60,495 bases of DNA from positions 1-60,495 of the forward strand of contig NZ_JNFC01000020.1 in NCBI RefSeq assembly GCF_000756385.1, written 5' to 3'. The position numbers were made by a program, and so were the translations under genes. Every line of letters begins with the position of its first letter. The first letter of the stretch is position 1. The notes below the pieces were generated by a model. It did not search any database, was not told the origin of the DNA, and worked only from the letters and a program-made list of their open reading frames with translations. The DNA comes from Sphingopyxis sp. LC363. GTDB lineage: Bacteria; Pseudomonadota; Alphaproteobacteria; Sphingomonadales; Sphingomonadaceae. Shown here piece by piece: positions 1 to 6,946 of the stretch.

Positions 1-125
1 CTCCCCTTCAGGGGAGGGGTTGGGGGTGGGGTCTATCGGCCTTGCGCAAGGCCGATAGACCCCACCCCACTACGACTAGGCAGCAAGCTGCCAAGTCTGC
101 GTTGCCCCTCCCCTGAAGGGGAGGG
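1..125. repeat. Nested palindromic intergenic repeat
   Basis: A 46-bp perfect palindrome (23-68) lies inside a longer inverted repeat whose 19-bp arms (1-19 and 105-123) match exactly. No ORF with coding character crosses it. The block 61-123 is closely similar to 60263-60320 at the other end of the window, so this is a dispersed family rather than a single hairpin. Confidence 0.8.
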
Positions 126-168
126 GCCAAATTGCCGCAACGTCCGCTCCCCACCCCTATGCCGCCGG

Positions 169-588
169 TCACACCGGGCGCGGGGCCCGGGCGCGGATGA
201 AGTTTTCGAGGGCGACGAAGAGCATCTCGCGCGCGTCGCTGTCGAGCATCTCGGCAGTCAGCCAGTCGAAATGGACGCGGTCGCGGCGCGACGATGCGTC
301 GACCATCGCGGCGAGCAGCGCTTCGTCGAAGCTGACCCGCGGGCAGCAGGGCGGGGCGACGGCGAAGGGTTCGGGCCAGACATGGCCGATCGCCTCGACG
401 ACGAGGCGATAGCGGCGCGCCGCGAGGATATTGCCCCAGCGGCGTTCGAGTTCGGGCATCGGGTCGCGCTCGCTGCGGCGGCAGAGGATGCAATAGCGCA
501 GCGCAAGCACCGCCTGCGCGGCTTCGACCGTAAGGTCGCGCACCAGCGGCTGTTCGGTGAGTTGGCGGATCAGCTCGCTGCTTTGCAT
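169..588 (-). CDS. Hypothetical protein, 139 aa, behind a Fur-like box
   Basis: I do not recognise the family. The ATG at 588 is preferred over longer in-frame starts because a GGGAGA ribosome site sits just upstream and the residues before it are low-complexity and basic. The protein is soluble, without signal peptide or membrane segment. It has several cysteines and histidines, including a Cys-x-x-Cys near residue 38 and paired Cys near residue 80. A perfect 17-bp palindrome of Fur-box style lies 128 bases upstream and bfr/bfd follow next door, so an iron-related role is inferred from context only. Confidence 0.7.
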   Translation of the reverse strand: MQSSELIRQLTEQPLVRDLTVEAAQAVLALRYCILCRRSERDPMPELERRWGNILAARRYRLVVEAIGHVWPEPFAVAPPCCPRVSFDEALLAAMVDASSRRDRVHFDWLTAEMLDSDAREMLFVALENFIRARAPRPV

Positions 589-715
589 GAGGTTCGTTTC
601 TCCCGGCCCTTGCAGTTCCCCGGTCCGCTTCGCCTCTTGGGGAAAAAGATGCCGGCCGCTTTGGTGCAGCTTGAAGTTGCAGCGGCCGGCAGGAGGGGAC
701 TGCCTCACCTTGCTA

Positions 716-732
716 TTGCGAATTATTCGCAA
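716..732. promoter_or_regulatory. Perfect 17-bp palindrome, candidate Fur box
   Basis: The site reads TTGCGAAT-T-ATTCGCAA, an exact 8-1-8 inverted repeat. Its 7-1-7 core fits the architecture of Fur operators, and similar but imperfect copies lie upstream of bfd at 1659-1734. It is upstream of the leftward unknown gene starting at 588. Assignment to Fur is inference from shape and neighbourhood. Confidence 0.6.
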
Positions 733-790
733 ATACAAGCGAAAAAAGAGGCGCCCGAAAGCGCCCCTGAAAACCGTGGTTTTTTGTTTC

Positions 791-891
791 GTCATCCCGG
801 CGAAAGCCGGGATCTCGACCTAGCATCATAACGCACCGGCGAGATCGTGTTTCAGAGTCGCGTGCCTCTGAACGCCCTTCGCCGGGATGAC
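791..891. repeat. REP-like inverted repeat between unknown gene and bfr
   Basis: Two 14-bp arms, GTCATCCCGGCGAA at 791-804 and its exact reverse complement at 878-891, enclose about 70 bases. Each arm belongs to a GTCATCCCGG-type repeat that is common between genes in sphingomonads (from memory). It could fold into a long stem downstream of bfr and act as transcript end for the leftward bfd-bfr unit. Confidence 0.65.
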
Positions 892-900
892 GGATTCGGT

Positions 901-1383
901 TCAGTCGTCGCCCGCGGGCTTCGACTGGAGCTGGATATAATTTTCGATGCCCATGCGCTCGATCATCTCGAACTGCTTTTCGAGCTCGTCGACATGATGT
1001 TCCTCGCTTTCGAGGATGTCGGCGAAGAGGTCGCGGCTGACATAGTCGCGCACGCTTTCACAGTGCGCAATGGCGTCCTTGAGCAGCGGGATCGCTTCTT
1101 CCTCGACCGCGAGGTCGGCCTTGAGGATCTCCTCGACCGTTTCGCCGACGCGCAGGCGGCCGAGCAACTGGAAATTGGGGAGGCCGCCAAGGAAGAGAAT
1201 GCGGTCGGCGAGCTTGTCGGCGTGCTTCATCTCGTCGATCGACTCTTCGCGCTCGAACGCGGCGAGGCGCGCGACGCCCCAATTGTCGAGCATCCGGTAA
1301 TGCAGCCAGTATTGGTTGATCGCGGTCAGCTCGTTCTTGAGCGCCTCGTTGAGGAAATCGATGACTTTTTCGTCGCCCTTCAT
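901..1383 (-). CDS. bfr: Bacterioferritin
   Basis: A 160-residue bacterioferritin, the family's usual length, forming 24-subunit iron-storage shells in the cytoplasm. All ferroxidase ligands are at the canonical positions: Glu18, Glu51, His54, Glu94, Glu127 and His130. Met52, the haem ligand between subunits, is also present. It is the second gene of a leftward pair with bfd, about 100 bases apart, and expression is probably iron-controlled through the boxes upstream of bfd. Identity is very secure. Confidence 0.97.
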   Translation of the reverse strand: MKGDEKVIDFLNEALKNELTAINQYWLHYRMLDNWGVARLAAFEREESIDEMKHADKLADRILFLGGLPNFQLLGRLRVGETVEEILKADLAVEEEAIPLLKDAIAHCESVRDYVSRDLFADILESEEHHVDELEKQFEMIERMGIENYIQLQSKPAGDD

Positions 1384-1483
1384 GGTGTCTATCCTGTCAT
1401 TTTATCTTGGAATGGAGTGGGCGCATTATACGCGCCCCGGCCCCATCAGGCCAAGGTCAAAAATGGCGGAAAACCAAGAAAAA

Positions 1484-1657
1484 TCAGGCAGTCGCGGCGG
1501 CGTCGCTGATGATATTGCGAGCGAATGACAGGCATTGTCCGCACTTGGGTTTGCGACCCAATTGCGCATAGGCCGCCTTCGCGCACCGCAATTGACCGCT
1601 CCGCGCGACATCGCGCAGCTGGCTTTCCCTAATTGCGTTGCAGACACAGACGACCAT
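1484..1657 (-). CDS. bfd: Bacterioferritin-associated ferredoxin
   Basis: A 57-residue [2Fe-2S] protein that reduces the haem of bacterioferritin so that stored iron is released. The start MVVCVCN gives Cys4 and Cys6, and the second pair CGQC gives Cys39 and Cys42, the typical Bfd spacing. The ATG at 1657 has an AAGGA ribosome site on the minus strand. It is directly upstream of bfr on the same strand. Candidate Fur boxes crowd its promoter, which fits the known iron control of bfd in other bacteria. Confidence 0.93.
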   Translation of the reverse strand: MVVCVCNAIRESQLRDVARSGQLRCAKAAYAQLGRKPKCGQCLSFARNIISDAAATA

Positions 1658-1658
1658 G

Positions 1659-1734
1659 TGCGAATCCTTCTCAACAATGCTGATTTAGGGATAGTGCGAA
1701 GGATTCGCAACAGGAAAGATGCGATTGGTTCGCA
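1659..1734. promoter_or_regulatory. Cluster of three Fur-box-like palindromes upstream of bfd
   Basis: Three 7-1-7 elements share TGCGA..TTCnCA: 1659-1673 (5 of 7 pairs, overlapping the bfd ribosome site), 1695-1709 (TGCGAAG-G-ATTCGCA, 6 of 7 pairs) and 1720-1734 (5 of 7 pairs). They resemble the perfect copy at 716-732. The array lies in the divergent gap between bfd and purS, so it most likely controls bfd-bfr. Binding by Fur is inferred. Confidence 0.5.
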
Positions 1735-1850
1735 ATCCGGACAGCCGCATTTTTGGCGCCGCGACCGCCGCCCACCCCCTTGCCCCCGAAGTGATTCGCG
1801 GGCATAGGCGCGCCCATCTTCCCCCGCCCTTCCAGCAAAGGTCCGCCCCG

Positions 1851-2081
1851 ATGAAAGTGAATGTCTATGTGACGCTCAAGCCGGGGGTGCTCGACCCGCA
1901 GGGCAAGGCGATCCATCATGCGCTCGAAGGGCTGGGTTTCGGCGGGGTATCGGACGTGCGCGCGGGCCGTTTCATCGAGCTCGACGTCGCCGACGGCACG
2001 AGCGACGCCGATCTCGACGCCATGTGCGCCAAGCTGCTCGCCAATACGGTGATCGAAAACTACCGCATCGAACGGCCGTAA
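1851..2081 (+). CDS. purS: Phosphoribosylformylglycinamidine synthase subunit PurS
   Basis: A 76-residue small subunit of the three-part FGAM synthase (PurS-PurQ-PurL) of purine synthesis. PurS bridges the PurQ ammonia donor and PurL. The sequence starts MKVNVYVTLKPGVLDPQG, the recognisable PurS beginning, and has family length. It ends 12 bases before purQ with an AAGGAG ribosome site in between, so the pair is an operon. purL is not in the window. Confidence 0.95.
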   Translation: MKVNVYVTLKPGVLDPQGKAIHHALEGLGFGGVSDVRAGRFIELDVADGTSDADLDAMCAKLLANTVIENYRIERP

Positions 2082-2093
2082 AGGAGCAGGCCC

Positions 2094-2759
2094 ATGAAGA
2101 CCGCCGTCATCGTCTTTCCGGGTTCGAACTGCGACCGCGACATGGCGGTCGCGCTCGAGGCTGTCACGGGCAAGGCGCCCGCGATGGTCTGGCACCGCGA
2201 GAGCGAATTGCCGGACGGGGTCGACTTCATCGCGCTGCCCGGCGGCTTTTCCTATGGCGATTATCTGCGTTCGGGCGCGATGGCGGCGCGGTCGCCGATC
2301 CTGCGCGCGGTGGCGGACGCCGCGGGGCGCGGCGTGCCGGTGCTCGGCGTGTGCAATGGCTTTCAGGTGCTGACCGAGGCGCTGCTGCTGCCCGGCGCGC
2401 TGATGCGCAATGCGGGGCTCAACTTCGTCTGCCGCACCGTGCCGCTGACGGTCGAGAACAGCCAGTCGCTGTTCACCGCGGGCTATCGGGCGGGCGAGGA
2501 AATCGACATCCCCGTCGCGCATCACGACGGCAATTATTTCGCCGACGCGGCGACGCTCGACCGGATCGAGGGCGAGGGGCGCGTGGCGTTTCGTTACGCC
2601 GACGGCGTCAACGGATCGGCGCGGGGTATCGCGGGCGTGCTCAACGATGCGGGCAATGTGCTCGGCATGATGCCGCACCCCGAACGCGCGATCGACCGCG
2701 CGCATGGCGGCATCGACGGGCTACGCCTGTTCGAGGCGGCGCTCGGCGTTATCGCCTAG
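2094..2759 (+). CDS. purQ: Phosphoribosylformylglycinamidine synthase subunit PurQ (glutaminase)
   Basis: A 221-residue class I glutamine amidotransferase subunit that hydrolyses glutamine and passes ammonia to PurL in step four of purine synthesis. The nucleophile cysteine is in GVCNGFQ (around residue 86), and the His-Glu pair is in [10 protein letters not shown] near residue 195. The N-terminal [12 protein letters not shown] is the PurQ signature. It is co-transcribed with purS. Its last 39 bases overlap the 3' end of a convergent membrane-protein gene. Confidence 0.96.
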   Translation: MKTAVIVFPGSNCDRDMAVALEAVTGKAPAMVWHRESELPDGVDFIALPGGFSYGDYLRSGAMAARSPILRAVADAAGRGVPVLGVCNGFQVLTEALLLPGALMRNAGLNFVCRTVPLTVENSQSLFTAGYRAGEEIDIPVAHHDGNYFADAATLDRIEGEGRVAFRYADGVNGSARGIAGVLNDAGNVLGMMPHPERAIDRAHGGIDGLRLFEAALGVIA

Positions 2760-3098
2760 ATCGGCTGCGCCGCGCTGCGGCTGCAGCCAGCGCCCGACGA
2801 GCAGCAGCACCGTCGGCCAGAACATCGTGTTCCAGATGTCGTGCCAGTGCGCCGCGTCGGGCTGGATCGCCGAACGGCTGTATTCGGCGGTCAGGTCGAG
2901 CCATTCGCCGCCGCAGGCCATGACGAGCACCGCGAGCCACGCCGCGACCCATCCGCCGCGGCCGCGCCACGCGAGGCGCACCGCGAGGAACAGCGCCATG
3001 CCGAAATAGATGTGCAGCGCATCCTTGCCGAGGCCGGTCGCCGCGATCACCGACAGCTTGCGGGCTTCGAACAGCGACGCGATTTCGATCAGGGTCAT
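2721..3098 (-). CDS. Small membrane protein, unknown
   Basis: A 125-residue protein with about three to four hydrophobic segments (residues ~25-45, 50-65, 90-105) and a HWHDIWNT stretch before the last one. I do not recognise a named family. It lies 6 bases downstream of the yhhQ-like gene on the same strand and is probably co-transcribed with it. Its 3' end overlaps purQ tail-to-tail by 39 bases. No good ribosome site is seen before the ATG at 3098. Confidence 0.7.
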   Translation of the reverse strand: MTLIEIASLFEARKLSVIAATGLGKDALHIYFGMALFLAVRLAWRGRGGWVAAWLAVLVMACGGEWLDLTAEYSRSAIQPDAAHWHDIWNTMFWPTVLLLVGRWLQPQRGAADLGDNAERRLEQA

Positions 3099-3104
3099 GC
3101 GCGG

Positions 3105-3896
3105 TCAGACTTTGGCGCCAAAGGGGTTGAAGTCGGTGCCTTCGTCGAACACGTCGACACCTTCGCGGCGCTTCAACGCGCCGACGACGACATAGGTTGC
3201 GGGGGTCAGCACGGCTTCCCACGCGACTTTCATCGCCCAGTTGGTGGTGAGGACGAGGAACACCTGTTCGGTTTCCCAGATGCCGAGAAAGGCGATGGGG
3301 TAGAAGATCAGGCTGTCGACGCCCTGGCCGAAAATCGTCGAGCCGATCGTGCGCATCCACAGGTGGCGCCCTTCGGTCGCGAGCTTCATCCGCGCGAGGA
3401 CATAGGAGTTGACGAACTCGCCCGCCCAGAAAGCGACCATGGATGCGAGCACGATGCGCCAGGCGGCGCCGAACACGCTTTCATAGGTTTGCTGGCAGAC
3501 CGCGCCGGGGCCCGCCGCCTCGACGCCCGATTTCAGCGCCAGCGTCTCGGTCCCGCTGCACCACCAGTCGGCGGCAGGCGGCATTGCGAGCACGATCCAG
3601 CTCATCACCGCCATGAACAGAAGCGCGGCGAAACCCGTCCAGATCACCCGGCGCGCGCGCGCATAGCCATAAACCTCGGTCAGCACGTCGCCAATGACAT
3701 AGCTGATCGGAAAGAAGAGGATGCCCGCGCCGAAGGTCAGCCCGCCAACCATCGACAGTTTCGACGCGCCGATGATGTTCGAGAGCAGCAGCACCGCGAC
3801 GAACGCGGCCATGACGAGGTCGTAATAGCGAAAATGCCGGATGCTTCCGGCGCTGACATGCGCGGGTTCGGCGGGGGGCGCGACGGAATCGGTCAT
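3105..3896 (-). CDS. yhhQ: Queuosine precursor transporter, YhhQ/VUT family
   Basis: A 263-residue integral membrane protein with about six hydrophobic segments. The stretch VLLLSNIIGASK followed by FGAGILFFPISYVIGDVLTEVYG is the hallmark of the YhhQ (COG1738) family, and QGVDSLIFYP further down also fits. E. coli YhhQ imports preQ0/preQ1 for queuosine tRNA modification. The extra segment around residues 105-135, with several Cys, is somewhat longer than in E. coli. The family is firm; the substrate is inferred. Confidence 0.88.
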   Translation of the reverse strand: MTDSVAPPAEPAHVSAGSIRHFRYYDLVMAAFVAVLLLSNIIGASKLSMVGGLTFGAGILFFPISYVIGDVLTEVYGYARARRVIWTGFAALLFMAVMSWIVLAMPPAADWWCSGTETLALKSGVEAAGPGAVCQQTYESVFGAAWRIVLASMVAFWAGEFVNSYVLARMKLATEGRHLWMRTIGSTIFGQGVDSLIFYPIAFLGIWETEQVFLVLTTNWAMKVAWEAVLTPATYVVVGALKRREGVDVFDEGTDFNPFGAKV

Positions 3897-3966
3897 CGGC
3901 CGCTGCTTAACCTGCTTTGCGGCGGACGCAAACCGCGCTATTCGCGGCGCCGCACAGCCGTGCCGC

Positions 3967-4043
3967 GCGCCCGTAGCTCAGCTGGATAGAGCACCCGCCT
4001 TCTAAGCGGGTGGCCGCAGGTTCGAATCCTGCCGGGCGCGCCA
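3967..4043 (+). tRNA. tRNA-Arg (anticodon TCT)
   Basis: A 77-base cloverleaf. The acceptor stem GCGCCCG pairs with CGGGCGC, followed by discriminator G and an encoded CCA at 4041-4043. The anticodon stem ACCCGC/GCGGGT has loop CTTCTAA, giving anticodon TCT. The T-arm GGTTCGAATCC is canonical. It lies alone between the yhhQ-like gene and copD, and no integrase is nearby. Confidence 0.96.
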
Positions 4044-4118
4044 ACATCCTTCGACGATTGTCGGGACAATTTTGCCCTGTCTTTACGATACGGTGCGCAC
4101 GCTTTCGCGCAGAATATC

Positions 4119-5069
4119 TTATGCCGGCGGCGCGGCGAAGGGTTCGAGCGTGCCGAACCAGGCAACCAGCGCGAGGATGGCGAGCGCCGCCGACGCTTCG
4201 ACGATCAGGCTCCTGCGCAGGGCCGAAAGCACGGCTTCGGGGTTGGCATCTGCGGCGGTCGCGGCGGTCGCGAGCGCCGGCGTCAGCCGCCAGCGATTGG
4301 CGCCCGCGAGCGCGAGCATCAGCGCGAACAGCGCGAGCTTGGCAAGGAGCAACTGCCCATAGGCCGACCCGAGCGACCGGCCGAGATTCTGGACGCCGAC
4401 GATCATCTGGCCGTTGATGAGGCCGGTCGCGGCGACGACGAGGACGCATATCGTTCCGACGCGCGAAAACCGGTCGAGACTCCGCAGCGCGATCCGGAGC
4501 CCGTCCGGCCGTTCGCGAAGGCGGTGCGGCGCGATCAGGAGAAGGAAGGCCCCGATCGCGCCGAGCCACACCGCGGCCGCGATCAGGTGCAGGATGTCGC
4601 TGATCCGGTGCACGGTGCCTGCGGCGCCCCCGGTCGCGCCCGCGTGCCCGGACCAGACGAGCGTCGCGGTGGCCACCGAGCCGGCGGTCGCGAGCGCCGC
4701 GGCCGCGGCCGTCGGCCAGCGCGTCATCCGGAGCGCGACGGCGAGCGCGAGCAGGAGCGCGGCGCTCCGGCAGAGCCAGGCCATCCCGACATCGGTCTCG
4801 CGCACCAGATCCAGCAAAGGCCGAAGCTCCAGCGAGAGGAGCCCCACGCCCTGCATCGAAGCCGCGAGCACGGCCATTCCGAGGGTGGAGAGAAGCAGCC
4901 CGGCGGCGCACAGCCATCGCTCCGCACGCCAGATCGCGGCCATCGCGGTCCGTGGTTCGAGACGTTCGCTTGATGTCAGCGCATAGAGCGGGAATGCGGC
5001 AAGACCGGCAACCAGCATCAGGTCCGCGTAAAGTGCGAACCTGATGCCGATCAGAACAGGGTCGGCCAC
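4119..5069 (-). CDS. copD: Copper resistance inner-membrane protein CopD
   Basis: A 316-residue CopD/PcoD-family protein with about eight hydrophobic segments, thought to move copper across the inner membrane together with periplasmic CopC. Conserved features include VHRISDILHLIAAAVWLGA with its membrane histidines and the TGLINGQMIVG stretch. It starts 4 bases downstream of the copC stop, so copC-copD is one leftward operon driven by the promoter at 5495-5520. A leftward copCD pair beside a rightward copAB pair is typical of alphaproteobacterial copper loci. Confidence 0.92.
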   Translation of the reverse strand: MADPVLIGIRFALYADLMLVAGLAAFPLYALTSSERLEPRTAMAAIWRAERWLCAAGLLLSTLGMAVLAASMQGVGLLSLELRPLLDLVRETDVGMAWLCRSAALLLALAVALRMTRWPTAAAAALATAGSVATATLVWSGHAGATGGAAGTVHRISDILHLIAAAVWLGAIGAFLLLIAPHRLRERPDGLRIALRSLDRFSRVGTICVLVVAATGLINGQMIVGVQNLGRSLGSAYGQLLLAKLALFALMLALAGANRWRLTPALATAATAADANPEAVLSALRRSLIVEASAALAILALVAWFGTLEPFAAPPA

Positions 5070-5073
5070 CGCC

Positions 5074-5463
5074 CTATTTTACCGTGAAGCTGAACTCGCT
5101 GCCCATGCGGTGCGTATCGGCGCCCGCCGCCGACCATTTGACCTTGTAGGTGCCGGGGACGAGCGCGCGTTTCGGGGTGAGCGTCATCGACTTGCCGTCC
5201 TTGCCCATCGCGGATCCGATCGCGATCTTCATCGGCGGGGGGTCGGTCATCCCCGGCATCGCGGTCATCACCAGTTCGGCGCGCACCGTCGATGCGATCA
5301 GCTTTTCGCTGAATTTGAGCTGCACCGACGTCACTTTCGCGACCTTGGCGTTGGCGGCGGGGGTCGATGCGACCAGCTTGGCATGCGCCAGCGCCGCGGC
5401 GGGCGACAGCGCCAGCGCGGCCGCGGCGAAAAGCGCGAGAGGGGAGAGAGGGAATTTGTGCAT
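5074..5463 (-). CDS. copC: Periplasmic copper-binding protein CopC
   Basis: A 129-residue exported protein with signal peptide ending ALAHA. The mature protein would begin with His, which in CopC proteins binds Cu(II). A Met-rich MTAMPGMTDPPPM stretch (around residues 66-78) and the C-terminal DTHRMGSEFSF supply further ligands. The ATG at 5463 has a GGAG ribosome site 8 bases upstream; longer in-frame starts lack this and would spoil the signal peptide. It is first in the copCD operon and is preceded by a GAGGGA-N14-GCGTAT promoter motif. Confidence 0.93.
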   Translation of the reverse strand: MHKFPLSPLALFAAAALALSPAAALAHAKLVASTPAANAKVAKVTSVQLKFSEKLIASTVRAELVMTAMPGMTDPPPMKIAIGSAMGKDGKSMTLTPKRALVPGTYKVKWSAAGADTHRMGSEFSFTVK

Positions 5464-5494
5464 AAAAAGCTCCAACAGCATGTCTGTGCTGCTA

Positions 5495-5520
5495 ATACGC
5501 ATCGCAGGGCGCCGTCCCTC
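5495..5520 (-). promoter_or_regulatory. ECF-type promoter motif upstream of copC
   Basis: On the minus strand, GAGGGA (5520-5515) and GCGTAT (5500-5495) are separated by exactly 14 bases, and the -10-like end lies 31 bases before the copC start. The same arrangement occurs before the sigma operon and before copA. Confidence 0.65.
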
Positions 5521-5554
5521 GTACGAAAAGGTCGCGGCCCGAACGGGATAGGAT

Positions 5555-5580
5555 GAGGGGTGATGCGCGCCGCTGCGTAT
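5555..5580 (+). promoter_or_regulatory. ECF-type promoter motif upstream of the sigma/anti-sigma operon
   Basis: GAGGGG (5555-5560) and GCGTAT (5575-5580) are separated by 14 bases, 30 bases before the start at 5611. It points rightward, opposite to the copC promoter 35 bases away, so both lie in one short divergent control region. This would give auto-regulation of the sigma factor. Confidence 0.65.
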
Positions 5581-5610
5581 GATCCCGATGAAAGGACCGG
5601 AGCAACGGTG

Positions 5611-5877
5611 ATGGACGACGAATTTCGGAAACTGCACGCGGCCGCAATGCCGTCGGCGCTCGACGCGCTCGACGACCGCGTCCTCGCCGCGCTCGCCGTC
5701 CGGAAACGCGAAGCCGCAGCGACGCGCCGGCTGATGGCGGTCGCCGCGCTGGTATCGCTCGGCGGCGGAATGGTCGGGGGCAGCATTTTCGTGCCGACCG
5801 CGGTCGAGGCAAAGCCGCTGATGCCGCTGATTCCCGCGAGCCCGCTCGCGCCGTCGACGATATTGGACGCGCGCTGA
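5611..5877 (+). CDS. CnrY-like membrane anti-sigma candidate
   Basis: An 88-residue single-pass membrane protein with a short charged N-terminus (residues 1-36), one hydrophobic segment (~37-56) and a Pro/Leu-rich outer tail. Size, topology and position before a CnrX-like sensor and an ECF sigma match CnrY, the anti-sigma of the Cupriavidus nickel/cobalt CnrYXH system, though I see no strong sequence signature. The start at 5611 has GGAG 8 bases upstream; a GTG at 5608 is an alternative. The stop overlaps the next start by one base (TGATG). The function is inferred. Confidence 0.7.
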   Translation: MDDEFRKLHAAAMPSALDALDDRVLAALAVRKREAAATRRLMAVAALVSLGGGMVGGSIFVPTAVEAKPLMPLIPASPLAPSTILDAR

Positions 5878-6317
5878 TGACGTCTGCACGCCGGCTCGCG
5901 ATCGTCGGGCTCATCGCTTTTCTCGCCGCGATCGCGGGCGTCTTCCTCGGCCGCCTGCTCGTCGACGCGCCGAAGCAGGACGAGACCGAATTGCACGCGC
6001 TGCTGCACCGCGAACTGACGCTGTCGGCGGACCAGGAAAAGCGCATCCACGCGATCGAGGCGAAATTCGCCGCGCGCCGCACCGCGCTCGAGCTCGAGAT
6101 GCGCGCCGCCAATATCCGGCTCGCGCAGGCGATCGAGGCCGAGCACGGCTATGGCCCGCGGGTCACCAAGGCGATCGACGAGACGCATGAAGTGATGGGC
6201 GAACTTCAGAAGGAAACATTGCAGCATCTTTTTGCGATGCGCGCGGTTCTCGACCGCGAACAGGCGGCGATGTTCGACAAGGTTGTGGTCAAGGCGCTGA
6301 CCGCCGATGCGAGGTGA
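5877..6317 (+). CDS. CnrX-like periplasmic metal sensor
   Basis: A 146-residue protein with an N-terminal membrane anchor (residues 8-28) and a helical periplasmic domain. The metal ligands known in Cupriavidus CnrX (His42, His46, Glu63, His119, Met123) have counterparts His40, His44, Glu61, His117 and Met121, all at a constant shift of two residues. In CnrX, metal binding releases the sigma factor from CnrY. Here the neighbours are copper genes, so the physiological metal may be copper. It overlaps both neighbouring genes, so translation is coupled. Confidence 0.82.
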   Translation: MTSARRLAIVGLIAFLAAIAGVFLGRLLVDAPKQDETELHALLHRELTLSADQEKRIHAIEAKFAARRTALELEMRAANIRLAQAIEAEHGYGPRVTKAIDETHEVMGELQKETLQHLFAMRAVLDREQAAMFDKVVVKALTADAR

Positions 6318-6886
6318 CGCCCGACCTGTCGCAATGCCCCGACCGCGACCTCGCGGCGCTCGCCCTGTCGGGGCGGCAGGACGCCTATCGCGAATTTCTG
6401 GTGCGCTACAAGGCGCCGGTCTTCCGCTTGATCCGGGGTCATGTCGGCGACGAGGGCGAGGCGATGGACCTGACGCAGGAGGCCTTTGTCGCGGGGTTCG
6501 CCGCGCTCGCCCGTTATGATGGCGAGCGGCCCTTTCGCACATGGATTTCGCGCATTGCGCTCAACAAATGCCGCGACTGGGGCCGTCGCCGCGCGGTCCG
6601 CGCCTTCTTCACGCGCGCGTTGCCGCTCGAAAGCGCTTATGACGTCGCCGGCGACAGCCCGCCGCTCGACGTCGATGCGGCCGACCGCGCCGAACTGGCG
6701 CGGGTGCAGCTCGCGATCGCGGACCTGCCGGCCAATCTGCGCGAGGTGGTCGTGCTGCGCGGAGTCGAGGAATATAGCCAGGCCGAGACGGCCGAACTGC
6801 TGAACGTCAGCGAAAAGACCGTCGAAACGAGGCTCTATCGCGCGCGCGCCAAACTCCGCGCGATATTGGGGACGGCGGGGAGGTGA
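6314..6886 (+). CDS. ECF RNA polymerase sigma factor, CnrH-like
   Basis: A 190-residue ECF sigma factor (CnrH is about the same length). Region 2 includes DLTQEAFVAGF and FRTWISRIALNKCRD; region 4 includes YSQAETAELLNVSEKTVETRLYRARAKLR near residues 155-183, a helix-turn-helix for -35 recognition. The start is GTG at 6314, overlapping the sensor stop (GTGA). The copA promoter motif begins inside its last codons. It probably drives the three GAGGGR-N14-GCGTAT promoters in this locus. Confidence 0.9.
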   Translation: MTPDLSQCPDRDLAALALSGRQDAYREFLVRYKAPVFRLIRGHVGDEGEAMDLTQEAFVAGFAALARYDGERPFRTWISRIALNKCRDWGRRRAVRAFFTRALPLESAYDVAGDSPPLDVDAADRAELARVQLAIADLPANLREVVVLRGVEEYSQAETAELLNVSEKTVETRLYRARAKLRAILGTAGR

Positions 6887-6910
6887 GGGGCGCGCCGCCG
6901 CGGCGCGTAT
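6885..6910 (+). promoter_or_regulatory. ECF-type promoter motif upstream of copA
   Basis: GAGGGG (6885-6890) and GCGTAT (6905-6910) are spaced by 14 bases and end 36 bases before the copA start. The spacer contains CGCGCCGCCGCGGCGCG, which can also form a hairpin. The motif matches the two others at 5495-5520 and 5555-5580. Confidence 0.65.
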
Positions 6911-6946
6911 GGGGTTCGAAGCATTTGGAAAAATGAGAAGGCGGAT

